Of a stretch of DNA of 64,000 nt, positions 8,993 through 17,487 are shown one piece after another (the stretch's first letter is position 1; each line of letters begins with the position of its first letter). The notes under the pieces are model-generated. The model had not been told where the DNA came from and searched no databases. It saw only the letters and a program-made list of their open reading frames with translations. The stretch is from Ensifer adhaerens (GTDB taxonomy: Bacteria; Pseudomonadota; Alphaproteobacteria; Rhizobiales; Rhizobiaceae): the NCBI RefSeq assembly GCF_020035535.1, contig NZ_CP083350.1, positions 620,001 through 684,000 of the forward strand, written 5' to 3'. A program made the translations under genes and the position numbers.

Positions 8993-9550
8993 CTAAAAGA
9001 TCCCCGTGATGACCCGGTCGACGCGCGTTCCCTCCCGGTAGAACGTGCGGACCAACATGGCAGCAAGGCCCCCCATGAGCACGCCGCCGAGAATGTCACC
9101 TACATAATGAATACCCAGATAGACCCTGGAGAAGGCAATCAGTACTGCTGCGCCAAGGAACCATAAGCCCCGCGTGCGCATGCCGCAGAGCAGGAAGGTG
9201 GCTGCGATCGCGAAGGCCGCTGTCGCATGATCAGAAGGGAACGACGGGTCGGCGCTGCGTTCGATCAGCAGCCGGGTGATACCGGCGTCATACGGCCGGA
9301 TGCGGTGAACGAACACCAGAATGATCTGATTGATGGCAAGGCCAAGAAGGAAGGAGAGACCCGCTGCGACGAGCACGTGCCTGTTATGCTTCCTGGCGGA
9401 TCCGTACCACCATTGCGCGGCAACGGCGACTACAAGCAACTGTATGCCGATGGCAGATATCCAGATGCACAGGAAATCCGCGGCCGCGGCAGTTCCAGCC
9501 AGATCGTTGATCGCGCGGGTCGCCGCAGCGTCAATTCCATACAACTGCAT
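8993..9550 (-). CDS. PAP2 family phosphatase, undecaprenyl-diphosphatase (BcrC/YbjG) type
   Basis: A 185-residue membrane phosphatase. The three catalytic motifs are visible: R-P within VHRIRPYDAG, PSDHATAAFAI with the PSDH form typical of BcrC/YbjG, and SRVYLGIHYVGD. Several transmembrane helices surround them. It probably recycles undecaprenyl diphosphate or a similar isoprenoid phosphate. ATG 9550 is taken as the start because GAGGGG lies at good distance; an adjacent TTG (9553) is possible. It precedes the DedA-PAP2-LssY gene in the same direction. Confidence 0.87.
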   Translation of the reverse strand: MQLYGIDAAATRAINDLAGTAAAADFLCIWISAIGIQLLVVAVAAQWWYGSARKHNRHVLVAAGLSFLLGLAINQIILVFVHRIRPYDAGITRLLIERSADPSFPSDHATAAFAIAATFLLCGMRTRGLWFLGAAVLIAFSRVYLGIHYVGDILGGVLMGGLAAMLVRTFYREGTRVDRVITGIF

Positions 9551-9553
9551 CAA

Positions 9554-10001
9554 CGCCCCTCATTCCTAGTCCGCGCCCGGGACCCTTGATACAGCAAGTG
9601 GCTGTCGCCGGTGCAAGCTCAAGTCGACACGGTTTCCTCCAATCTTGTTTCCAAGATGGCAAGGAACGCCGCAGCGTCTTCGGCGCGAACCACCTCATTG
9701 GGTAGCAAACCTTGACGGCGCGACGGGTTACAATTTCGTCGTCGAAACCGCGCAATTGCAAGCTTCCGATTCGAGGCACCCGTTCAGGTTCTCGCCTGGC
9801 CGACAGCACCAGCGACCGCGCACCGTTTCGGTCGCCAGACCACCTGTCGGCAAGCACCCGGGTCGCGCACGCAGGAATTGCAATACTCTTGAAGCCTCCC
9901 CACATTGGCTCCTGGGGGCACTCTCCAAAACTCGAACGATCCGCAGCGGGCACTTTGCTGGCGAGCACGAACGACAGTCGGACGACAAAAGGATGGGGAA
10001 C
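9554..10001. other. Gap of 448 bases between the PAP2 gene and the S41-like gene
   Basis: The left third holds the broken LysR end. The remainder (about 9760-10001) has long open frames on both strands but none with a ribosome site or recognisable protein. It must contain the promoter of the rightward gene starting at 10002. Confidence 0.5.
9619..9760 (-). pseudogene. Remnant of a LysR-type regulator (C-terminal end, frameshifted)
   Basis: Reading leftward, one frame gives FDDEIVTRRAVKVCYP and the next frame gives AAFLAILETRLEETVST and a stop at 9619-9621. Together they match the C-terminus of the intact LysR gene at 11593-12546 (FDGEIVSRRVIKAFYP, then RAFLAMLEARLKETVSS). At DNA level the remnant lacks one C near 9670 relative to the intact copy (AACGCC-GCA versus AACGCCCGCA). 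Upstream of about 9760 the similarity fades into the S41-like gene's 5' flank, so the rest of the gene is missing or unrecognisable. Confidence 0.7.
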
Positions 10002-11471
10002 ATGGCACCAATCGGCAAAGACAGTCCGGCAGCGAAGGGCAAGGGGCTGTGGCGTCGTCGAGGGGTTCGGTTCGTTGCAATCGCTTTGACGGCCCTGCTC
10101 ATTGTTGTGGTGCTGCCGTTTGCTGTCGTTCTCTATCCGACGCTGAAGGCTTATCCGGAGACCGGGCTTCCAGCTGCCACCTCGCAACTTGAACAAAACA
10201 GACAGGATATCGCGCATCTGCGGCGTCTGATTGAGGTCGATCGAAGCTTCACACCCGCGTCCAAGGCAGCATTTACGCATGCCCTCGATTCGTTGGAGCA
10301 GCGGGCCGGCGATCTCGATCACCCTGGTCTGGCGATGGCCGCTGCGAAGGCGGTCGCGCTCGCCGACAATGGTCATACCAACGTCGTCGGACTCGTCGGC
10401 GGCTACGGTTTTGGCGCCGTTCCCATTCGTCTTGGCTGGTTCGCCGACGGTCTGTTTGTGATCGCGGCGGCGAGCGATCAATCACGCCTTCTCGGTGGAA
10501 AGATCCTTGAGGTGAACGGAAGAACGACGGACGCTCTTGTGGAGGCACTACGCCCGCATGTTGGAGGTCCCACCAATCTCGCCCGGGAATTTGTGCCCAA
10601 CTTCACGATCTCGCCCGAACTGCTTCTTGCCGCTGATCTCGCAGATAGCGCAGAAGGTAGTACCTACCGTATTCGCCTCCTGGATGGGCGTGTGGAAGAT
10701 GTCGCGCTTGTCGCGAACCCTGGCGTGCACGAACCTTTGACCGGCAATCTTTGGCCGCGGCGCGATTTGAGTCCGGTCTCGCAAGCCGACCGAGGCGACG
10801 GGTGGCGACACATGCTCGATGGCGTCACGCTACCGCCCTATCTCAAGCAGCTCGACGCCAACTCCTGGCACGAGTACCCCTTGCCCGACCTTCTCTATGT
10901 CCAGATCAATCGCATCAGGGACGATACACCGGAGGGATTGTCCCGATCGCTCGCAAAGATAGTCGATGAAGCCGAGCAAAAGCCCATACGCAACGCCGTT
11001 GTCGACCTGCGCTTCAACAGCGGCGGCAATTACGAATTGACGGCTGAATTCTCTCGGAGGCTTCCGGAAATTCTTCCGCCAGCAGGGCGGCTCTTCGTGC
11101 TGACCAGCGCAAACACCTTCTCCGCCGCGATCAGCACTGCGGCGCGACTGAAATATTTCGGTGGAACGCAAACCATTCTGATCGGCGAGCCGATGGGCGA
11201 CCGGCTGCAGTTTTGGGGTGAAGGCGGCCGCACGGTTCTGCCGAATTCACAGATCACCATCCGCTACACCACCGCCTACCATGACTGGGAGCACGGCTGC
11301 AGCCTGTCGCAGCTCAGGACCTGTTTCCTGCTGAATTACTTCTACGACGTACCGGCAGGCTCCCTGGAACCAGCCATCTTGAGATCCGCGACCTTCGCCG
11401 ACTATGCCACAGGTAAGGACCCCGCAATGTCCGCGGTCATGCAGGTTCTCATGGTCGGCAATGCGGATTGA
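10002..11471 (+). CDS. S41-like (tail-specific protease fold) membrane-anchored protein
   Basis: 489 residues from ATG 10002, chosen for AAGGA ten bases ahead; ATG 9993 is also open. After a basic N-terminus there is one signal-anchor helix (about residues 25-45, FVAIALTALLIVVVLPFAVV). The C-terminal half has the S41 fold signatures: NAVVDLRFNSGGNYELTAEF, then LFVLTSANTFSAAISTAARL, where the Ser after NTF is the likely nucleophile, and IGEPMGD. Function is probably periplasmic proteolysis, but many such proteins are uncharacterised. It lies between a broken and an intact LysR gene. Confidence 0.65.
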   Translation: MAPIGKDSPAAKGKGLWRRRGVRFVAIALTALLIVVVLPFAVVLYPTLKAYPETGLPAATSQLEQNRQDIAHLRRLIEVDRSFTPASKAAFTHALDSLEQRAGDLDHPGLAMAAAKAVALADNGHTNVVGLVGGYGFGAVPIRLGWFADGLFVIAAASDQSRLLGGKILEVNGRTTDALVEALRPHVGGPTNLAREFVPNFTISPELLLAADLADSAEGSTYRIRLLDGRVEDVALVANPGVHEPLTGNLWPRRDLSPVSQADRGDGWRHMLDGVTLPPYLKQLDANSWHEYPLPDLLYVQINRIRDDTPEGLSRSLAKIVDEAEQKPIRNAVVDLRFNSGGNYELTAEFSRRLPEILPPAGRLFVLTSANTFSAAISTAARLKYFGGTQTILIGEPMGDRLQFWGEGGRTVLPNSQITIRYTTAYHDWEHGCSLSQLRTCFLLNYFYDVPAGSLEPAILRSATFADYATGKDPAMSAVMQVLMVGNAD

Positions 11472-11592
11472 GAAGCGCCAATTCTTGCGATTGGAAAGGA
11501 CTGCAAATCTGGAGCTTCTAGAGGCATCAACGGCATAAAACGCGTGTGAGTAGGCTGTCCACACCGCTTTCATGCCGGTGCGTCCCGCGAGA

Positions 11593-12546
11593 TCAGCTCG
11601 ATACGGTTTCCTTCAATCTCGCTTCCAGCATGGCAAGGAACGCCCGCAACTTTTTCGGCACGAACCGGCTCTTCGGATAGAAAGCCTTGATGACGCGACG
11701 GGATACTATCTCGCCGTCGAATATCGACACGAGTTCGCCGGTGCGGATTTCCCTGGCGACGCTGTAGAACGGCAGGCGCGCAATACCCGCCCCCTGCACG
11801 GCCGCAAGCACGATCGCGCTTTCGAAATTGGAGTGAAACGCTCCGTCCACTTCAACCACCACTTCTTCCACGTCCACTCGCGCACTCCAATGCCTGGGAT
11901 TGGGCTTCTGCGTCGTATGAATCAGGCAGTTGTGATGGCGAAGATCGTCGGGTTTTACAGGGCGCGGATGCTTTTCCAGGTAGGAAGGGGCAGCACAGAT
12001 GACATAGGGGGCCGGCCCAAGCTTTCGTTCAAACAGGCCTGTGTGAAACGAATCGTCGTCGTCGAAATCCCGACTCCCGATTACAACGTCGACACCGCGC
12101 TCCATCAGGTTGACCGAGCTTGCGGAAACCGTGAGCTCGACCTTCACGGTCGGATAGAGTGCATTGAAGTCGATGATGGCCGGCGCAACCAGGGCCTGAC
12201 CGACGCCGGGTGTCGAATGGACGCGCAACGTGCCGATCAGCTCGCTACCAAGACCGCTCGCATCGGCCTTCGCTGCCTCGATCTCCGACAGGATGCGAAC
12301 GCAGTGATCGAAGAATACGCTGCCCGCGTCCGTCAGGAAGACGTTATGCGTCGATCGATTGAGCAACGTCAGTTTCAAGGCATTTTCGAGCTGCGTGACG
12401 TGCTTGCTCATATAGGACGGCGACTTGCCAAACAGCTTGGCCGCCGTGGTGAAACTGCCATGCTGCACCACGCGCGCGAAAACGACGATATCGTTCAGAT
12501 CAAGTCCGTCGAAGCTCGATCGGGTTGCATCGGGAGAACTGGCCAT
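11593..12546 (-). CDS. LysR-type transcriptional regulator of the TTT/bicupin operon
   Basis: 317 residues from ATG 12546; the frame continues to a TTG at 12612 that would overlap the end of the EutA-family gene. The N-terminal winged helix-turn-helix is LNDIVVFARVVQHGSFTTAA with recognition helix region SPSYMSKHVTQLENAL. The remainder is the periplasmic-binding-protein-like effector domain. It is the last gene of the leftward operon that begins at 20685, so it is likely the local regulator of the transporter and bicupin genes. A damaged copy of its 3' end lies at 9619-9760, on the far side of the S41-like gene. Confidence 0.9.
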   Translation of the reverse strand: MASSPDATRSSFDGLDLNDIVVFARVVQHGSFTTAAKLFGKSPSYMSKHVTQLENALKLTLLNRSTHNVFLTDAGSVFFDHCVRILSEIEAAKADASGLGSELIGTLRVHSTPGVGQALVAPAIIDFNALYPTVKVELTVSASSVNLMERGVDVVIGSRDFDDDDSFHTGLFERKLGPAPYVICAAPSYLEKHPRPVKPDDLRHHNCLIHTTQKPNPRHWSARVDVEEVVVEVDGAFHSNFESAIVLAAVQGAGIARLPFYSVAREIRTGELVSIFDGEIVSRRVIKAFYPKSRFVPKKLRAFLAMLEARLKETVSS

Positions 12547-12583
12547 TGCCAAGCTATTGGCACATGCCGGCCCTTCCGGCAAC

Positions 12584-14089
12584 TCAGGAGAAAAGGAGTG
12601 ATTTGATGACAACGGGAATTACGCCTGGCGGGGTCATGAACTCACCCAGATCGACAAAATCGAGGTCTTTCAGCCGAACGCCATCGACAGAAATCAGGTG
12701 CGTGTGGATACCGAGTTCGCGATCAAGAATTCGGCCGATCGTCTGCCCGACATCACCGTCGATCATCAAGACGAGAGGCTCTCCGCGTTTTCCGTCGGGA
12801 GCCGCGACGGCCTTGATTGCCTTAGCCATAGCCAGGAGCCGCGAATAGTCCGGCGATCCCGTCCAGGAAAAGGCCAGGGCCACGGTCGCCCTGGTGTCAC
12901 GGTCCTGTCGATCTGCACTCTGACGGAAAGCCGCGGCGATCTCGTCCGCGTCTATGACTTCGGGAAGCTCCCGCCCAAGGTGAACCACTGGAATATTGTG
13001 GCGTGGGAGGACGTCCGCACCGTTCATGTAGAGTGTCTTTCCGCTCACCTGCACGGTGAATTGCGAAGCGCCAATGACGGTTGCGCGGATGCGCTGGCCC
13101 GCATCGACGATCGGAATATCGATGCGCGGCGTCAACTGAGCGATGATCTCGCCAGCGAGCAAACGTGCTATGTCGCCGTGATCTTTGTCTTCGTAGCCGA
13201 AGATATACTCCGACACGCCGCCAGAAAAAGTAATGTAGGTCGGCTCGACACGCCGTTCGAGCGGCTCCGTGAGAAGGAAGCTCCTCCCCATATCGTCAAG
13301 TGGCGTGCCCAGTACTTCATCCACCACCAGCGCTGCCAGGCGGCGAGCGATCGCTGCGCGGTTGCCGGGGTCCGCCATGGTGTCGGGGTCCGCACTGAGC
13401 CCCAGTTCCTCGGCAACCGCGCGTGCGGAATCGTCGATCCGCGACCAGATCCCATCCTTGTCGTGCGCCAGGAGCCGGCCGCCGACTGCAAAGGCAGCTA
13501 CGCTGATGATCTCGCCGTCGTCGATCAGCGCGAGCTTCGTCGTGCCGCCGCCTATATCGACATGAAGGCCGCAAGCTCCTCGTTTCTTCGATAAGGTAGT
13601 GGCGCCTGAACCATGTGCCGCCAGCATTGATTCGAGCTTGTGGCCGGCCGTTGCGCACGCAAATCGTCCGGATTCACTTGCGAAGATTTCATCGATTGCG
13701 CGTGCGTTCTTCTTCTTGATTGCCTCGCCGGTCAGAATAACCGCGCCCGTGTCGATATGACTGCGGCGATAGCCGGCGTCCTCGTAGCAATGCAGGAAGA
13801 AGTGGCGCAACTCACGCGCATCGATCGTGCCATCCGGCAAGAATGGTGTCAGCAGGATCGGCGAACGCCAGACGACCTTCCGATCGATAACCGTAAAGCT
13901 GCTGGAGAGTCCTTCCGTGTCACGCCGCAGGACGACCCGTGCAAACAGCAGATGCGAGGTCGAGCTGCCGATATCGATACCGACCGTCAGGAGTTCGACG
14001 GTTTCCTGCTTCCAGAGCCAATCGGCGATTTCCTGGCGCTCGGTTTCCGAGATATCTTCGTGTTCATGTTCGAAATCGAGGTCGTGCAA
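12584..14089 (-). CDS. EutA-family (ethanolamine ammonia-lyase reactivase-like) ATPase, copy A
   Basis: 501 residues. The actin/Hsp70-fold nucleotide motifs of EutA are clear: GIDIGSSTSH at 37-46 (phosphate 1), TGAVILTGEAIKKKNAR at 114-130, and DIGGGTTKLALI at 178-189 (phosphate 2). EutA normally uses ATP to expel damaged cobalamin from ethanolamine ammonia-lyase EutBC. No eutB or eutC is present in this window, so that substrate is not supported here. The gene follows the bicupin gene at 15352-14129 by 39 bases, exactly as the second pair at 38488-41244 does. A role in maintaining the bicupin, or a cofactor-dependent enzyme elsewhere, is inference. The two EutA-family copies differ considerably in sequence, so duplication is not recent. 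Confidence 0.85.
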   Translation of the reverse strand: MHDLDFEHEHEDISETERQEIADWLWKQETVELLTVGIDIGSSTSHLLFARVVLRRDTEGLSSSFTVIDRKVVWRSPILLTPFLPDGTIDARELRHFFLHCYEDAGYRRSHIDTGAVILTGEAIKKKNARAIDEIFASESGRFACATAGHKLESMLAAHGSGATTLSKKRGACGLHVDIGGGTTKLALIDDGEIISVAAFAVGGRLLAHDKDGIWSRIDDSARAVAEELGLSADPDTMADPGNRAAIARRLAALVVDEVLGTPLDDMGRSFLLTEPLERRVEPTYITFSGGVSEYIFGYEDKDHGDIARLLAGEIIAQLTPRIDIPIVDAGQRIRATVIGASQFTVQVSGKTLYMNGADVLPRHNIPVVHLGRELPEVIDADEIAAAFRQSADRQDRDTRATVALAFSWTGSPDYSRLLAMAKAIKAVAAPDGKRGEPLVLMIDGDVGQTIGRILDRELGIHTHLISVDGVRLKDLDFVDLGEFMTPPGVIPVVIKSLLFS

Positions 14090-14128
14090 TGATCCTTGGC
14101 CTCCGTTTATCCCTTTGCGTGTGGCCGC

Positions 14129-15352
14129 TCAGCTCGCAGGCCCGGCAAGGATCGGCGTCTGGATAACGCCCGTCAAGCTTTCCTCCGGGAGGGCCATGAT
14201 CGCCTCTTCATCGAACAGATCGCCCATGGCGGAGGGCACGCCTGTCTTCCGCAATTCCTCCAGGAATTTGCGGTGAACGCGCGGATCCTGATCCTCGTAC
14301 TCGATCTGGCGTCCGCCGTCTTTCACCGACGTGGCGCCACCGCCTTCGGCGCTCTTGCGGCGCAGCGAGATGAAAGGATACCGCCGGCTGCCGAGGCTGC
14401 AGGCGACGTAGCGCGCCGGCTGATCGCAGGTATTGAAATGCTGGTGGTACATCCAGAACGGCGGGGTATACATGAAGCCATGCCGCCAGGGGATTTCCTT
14501 GAATTCGGAATCGCCCTCGTACCACATCAGCGAATAGCCTTCGCCATCGACGGCGTGAACGTGGGTGCCGGCGGCGTGTCGATGAGCCTTCTTGTAACGG
14601 CCCACTGGCATCTGCGAGACGTGCGAATGCATGGTGCCGTCCGCGAGCACGAAGTTGACGTTGAGCGATCCCTTGCCGCGGCCCTCGAACTCGTAGAGCT
14701 TGAAGCTTGTCAGATCGTGGACGAAGTTCGTTTCCCAGATGTTCTGAACCTTGCGCGCAGAGTCCAGACCGTAGGAATAGAGCGAACCATCGCCTTCGAA
14801 GTGTTTTTCACCGCCAAGGCGATCTTCGAAGACGAAGTCGTTGGCGAAGACGAAGTCGAGGTTGTGATAGAGGTTGATCGTCAGCGGTGCATCGTTGGTG
14901 CAGGAGAGCCTGACCGTCTCCTGACCGGAACCGTTGTGGAACTGGTATTTGCAGTTGAGCGGGATCGCAAAGAGCGCCTTCGGCCCCCACTCGAAAGTGC
15001 GCTTCTGCCCATCCGGCAGCCACACCGTCGTCGAGCCGTAACCCGACAGTACATAGAAGAACGCTTCGTAAAGGTGCTTCACCGGGCGGGTCTTCTGGCC
15101 CGGCAGGGCTTCGATGACATAATTGGCCATGAAGTCGCCCATCCCATGCGTATGGGCAAAACACCCACGCGCCTCGTAACGGTCCCATTCGCCGGTTTCG
15201 AGAGCAAGCAGATCGTGGCCGAGATCGAGATGGATCGGGATGCCTTCGCCTCGAGACCAGTCCTTGTATGGGTCGACGAGGAACTTCCGGTTGCCCGGGT
15301 CGGGTGTCACCGCTGGCTCGCCGTTGAACGGGGATTTGCTCTGGCTATTCAT
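14129..15352 (-). CDS. Bicupin protein, copy A (paired with EutA-family gene)
   Basis: 407 residues with two cupin barrels. The N-terminal barrel has KHLYEAFFYVLSGYGSTTVW (His93, Glu96) and a late His139. The C-terminal barrel has KAHRHAAGTHVHAVDGEGYS (His257, His259, His264, His266) and YHQHF (His303, His305), so at least one metal site looks complete. No signal peptide: cytoplasmic. The overall plan resembles gentisate/1-hydroxy-2-naphthoate type bicupin dioxygenases but is longer, and the enzyme activity is unknown. It sits in an operon with a TTT carboxylate importer and a 3-hydroxyisobutyrate-dehydrogenase-like enzyme upstream, and the EutA-family gene downstream. A paralogue in the same pairing is at 38488-39726. 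Confidence 0.8.
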   Translation of the reverse strand: MNSQSKSPFNGEPAVTPDPGNRKFLVDPYKDWSRGEGIPIHLDLGHDLLALETGEWDRYEARGCFAHTHGMGDFMANYVIEALPGQKTRPVKHLYEAFFYVLSGYGSTTVWLPDGQKRTFEWGPKALFAIPLNCKYQFHNGSGQETVRLSCTNDAPLTINLYHNLDFVFANDFVFEDRLGGEKHFEGDGSLYSYGLDSARKVQNIWETNFVHDLTSFKLYEFEGRGKGSLNVNFVLADGTMHSHVSQMPVGRYKKAHRHAAGTHVHAVDGEGYSLMWYEGDSEFKEIPWRHGFMYTPPFWMYHQHFNTCDQPARYVACSLGSRRYPFISLRRKSAEGGGATSVKDGGRQIEYEDQDPRVHRKFLEELRKTGVPSAMGDLFDEEAIMALPEESLTGVIQTPILAGPAS

Positions 15353-15470
15353 CTCATCGTCTTTCGTTGATCTTCAAAACTCGGCGTGTAGCCGGACTAT
15401 GGTGTCTGGAATTCCGGGACGGTAGCGTGTTTTCGGAAAAGGCATTTTCCCGGGAGGACGAGTCCCGGCG

Positions 15471-16325
15471 CTAGCCCAGACCGCCCTCGCCGGCGGAAAG
15501 CGGACGCACGGTGCGGCCAAGATAGGTCGCCTCCGGTCCATAGAGCAGAGCCTTTACGTCCGACGCCTTCAACGTCTTGACCAGTTGATCGACCTGCGCC
15601 GAAAGCGGAAGCATCAGCCCGGCTTTTTGTGCAAGATCCATGGTCACGTCCATGTCCTTCTCCTGCCAGGTGAAGCGGGTCGTATCCCACCGGGCAAGCG
15701 TCCCGTTGGTGCCGGGACAGGCCAGCAGGATTTCGCGCATGCGCTGCGCATCGATCCCATAACGTTTGGCAATCAAAAGAGCTTCAAAGTTCGCCACGCA
15801 ATGAATCCAGTGCAGCAAATTGTTGCATGACTTGGCAACTTGCCCGGCACCAAGCGGACCGACATGCACGACGTCCCGACTGTAGCTGGACAGCACGGGG
15901 CGTACGCGATCCACATCTGACGGGTCGCCGCCGCATAGCGACAACAGCGTTCCATCGCGTGCGCCGGAGGCACCATAGACCACGGGCGCATCGACGAGAC
16001 GCTGCCCGCGCTCTTCGATACGCGGCTTCAGACCAAGCATGGTCTCCGGACTGATGGTCGCCGCAACGACGATGGTGGCGCCGACGGCCTCCGAAAGCCC
16101 ATCGCAAACGTCGATCACCTGCTGGTCGTTGGCAACGACAAGCAGGAACATCTCCGCGGATCTGGCCGCATCGGCCAGGCTTTCCTTCGGCTGAAGCCCC
16201 AGTTCGCCGGCCTGCCGCAGCCGTTCCGCTTCGACGTCGAAGGCCGAAACGTCAAAGCCCTTTCGGAGCATGTGGCCGCCCATGGCAAGCCCCATTTCGC
16301 CCGACCCGATGACTGCTACTCTCAT
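15471..16325 (-). CDS. NAD(P)-dependent oxidoreductase, 3-hydroxyisobutyrate dehydrogenase family
   Basis: 284 residues from the ATG at 16325, behind GAGGTGG; an upstream extension to 16409 is open but lacks a ribosome site. The Rossmann motif is at the very N-terminus (VAVIGSGEMGLAMGGHMLRKG). The catalytic region GAGQVAKSCNNLLHWI carries the family lysine and the paired asparagines. Enzymes of this family oxidise beta-hydroxyacids such as 3-hydroxyisobutyrate, tartronate or 2-hydroxymethylglutarate. Its place between a tricarboxylate-type importer and the bicupin suggests it works on the imported carboxylate; the substrate is unknown. Confidence 0.88.
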   Translation of the reverse strand: MRVAVIGSGEMGLAMGGHMLRKGFDVSAFDVEAERLRQAGELGLQPKESLADAARSAEMFLLVVANDQQVIDVCDGLSEAVGATIVVAATISPETMLGLKPRIEERGQRLVDAPVVYGASGARDGTLLSLCGGDPSDVDRVRPVLSSYSRDVVHVGPLGAGQVAKSCNNLLHWIHCVANFEALLIAKRYGIDAQRMREILLACPGTNGTLARWDTTRFTWQEKDMDVTMDLAQKAGLMLPLSAQVDQLVKTLKASDVKALLYGPEATYLGRTVRPLSAGEGGLG

Positions 16326-16400
16326 TTCCACCTCGAAAACGTCATGGCCCGCCTGGACGCAATCCTCCCTGCGGCCGACGTGGCCTCCAACAGGCCGAAA

Positions 16401-16429
16401 AGCGGGCAACCTCGAAGAGGCTGCCCGCT
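16401..16429 (-). terminator. Hairpin terminator after the first TctC gene
   Basis: AGCGGGCA (16401-16408) pairs with TGCCCGCT (16422-16429), and the inner CCTC/GAGG extends the stem. On the minus strand it is followed by TTT. It lies 14 bases past the stop of the TctC gene ending at 16443 and ahead of the dehydrogenase gene, so it may lower expression of the downstream enzymes relative to the binding proteins. Confidence 0.6.
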
Positions 16430-16442
16430 CTTTTGGTCAGGA

Positions 16443-17447
16443 TCAGTCCTTCTTCAGCGTATCCTGGAGAATGCTGACGATCTCCGGAGACTGGTCGAGC
16501 GCGGCCTTGACCACATTTGCGACGTCGTCACCGACCTTCGGGTCGACCGGCAGGCCGAGTTGCTTGGCCTTTTCGAGGAACTCCGGATCGGCGACCGCCT
16601 TGGCATAGGCGTCACGCAGGGCCTTCAGGCGGTCCTCAGGAATGCCGGCCGGGCCGGCCGTCAGACGCGAGATGTTGCTCTGCGATGCCACAAGCGCGAT
16701 CACCTTCTGCGCATCGGCGTTGTCGACCAGAGAGGACAGTTGCGGTACGTCCGTTTCCGATCCGCCGATCTGGGCGATGATCTTCGCATTGCCTTCATCG
16801 ACAAACTGCTGGAAGGACGAACGCGAGGCGATGATGCCCTGTACTTCGCCACGGCGCATGGCGAGCTGGTCGTCGCTGCCGTTGTAGCCCGAGATGATCT
16901 CGACCGGCAGACCGAGCGCCTTGACGAGCATGGTCGTTTCCACCGTCGAAGCGCTTCCAACACCGGCAGACGCGAACTTTACCGGCTCCTTGCTGTTCTT
17001 GAGCTGCTCGTAGCTTTCAATGCCCGAAGCCGTGGTGACGACGATGACGCGCGGATCCGAAGCGACTTTGCCGATCCAGGACATTTTGCCGAGGTCGAAC
17101 TTGATGCCCGGATCGCCCGCCAGCTGGCCATAGATGAGGCCTGTATTGAACGTGCCGAAGGTGAGACCGTCCGCTTCGGAGGCATAGACGTAGTTGGTGC
17201 CGATCAGATGGCCGGCACCCGGCATGTTCTGAACCACGAAGGTCGAGCCCGGCAGGTTCTTCTGCATGAACTGGGCGACCAGGCGCGCGTTGGTGTCGTA
17301 ACCACCACCCGGGGCCGTGGCGACGATATAGTTCACCGTCTTGCCGTTGAAAAACTCGGCGCCCTCCTGCGCCAGTGCCGGAGTTGCCATGACGGCGGCC
17401 ATGGTCGCGACGCCGACGACAGCCTTGTGGATGCGGTTCATATTCAT
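16443..17447 (-). CDS. Tripartite tricarboxylate transporter substrate-binding protein (TctC/Bug), first of two
   Basis: 334 residues with a signal peptide (about 1-26, ending TPALA before QEGAEF). The Bug/TctC fold is shown by VNYIVATAPGGGYDTNARL near the ligand loop, VVQNMPGAGHLIGTNYVYAS, and a C-terminal LPVDPKVGDDVANVV. It binds a carboxylate in the periplasm and delivers it to TctAB. It is a close paralogue of the next gene upstream (17488-18492): the two share most of their length with the same landmarks, including SWIGKVASDPRVI. The leader before the start carries AGGAGGGAACCC. Confidence 0.93.
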   Translation of the reverse strand: MNMNRIHKAVVGVATMAAVMATPALAQEGAEFFNGKTVNYIVATAPGGGYDTNARLVAQFMQKNLPGSTFVVQNMPGAGHLIGTNYVYASEADGLTFGTFNTGLIYGQLAGDPGIKFDLGKMSWIGKVASDPRVIVVTTASGIESYEQLKNSKEPVKFASAGVGSASTVETTMLVKALGLPVEIISGYNGSDDQLAMRRGEVQGIIASRSSFQQFVDEGNAKIIAQIGGSETDVPQLSSLVDNADAQKVIALVASQSNISRLTAGPAGIPEDRLKALRDAYAKAVADPEFLEKAKQLGLPVDPKVGDDVANVVKAALDQSPEIVSILQDTLKKD

Positions 17448-17487
17448 TGGGTTCCCTCCTTGTTGTAGTTATGTTTAAGAGCGAGCT

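Noticed and set aside
9531..10481. Minus-strand open frame of 316 codons upstream of the PAP2 genes
   Set aside because: Most of it is antisense to the S41-like gene. Only its left end carries real similarity, to a LysR C-terminus, and that part is annotated as a pseudogene.
12584..14089. Calling this gene a true ethanolamine utilisation EutA
   Set aside because: Family motifs fit, but no eutB, eutC or other eut genes are in the window, and the partner gene is a bicupin. The pathway name is not supported.
14096..15370. Plus-strand open frame of 424 codons opposite bicupin A
   Set aside because: Antisense shadow: the minus strand holds conserved cupin His motifs and operon spacing.
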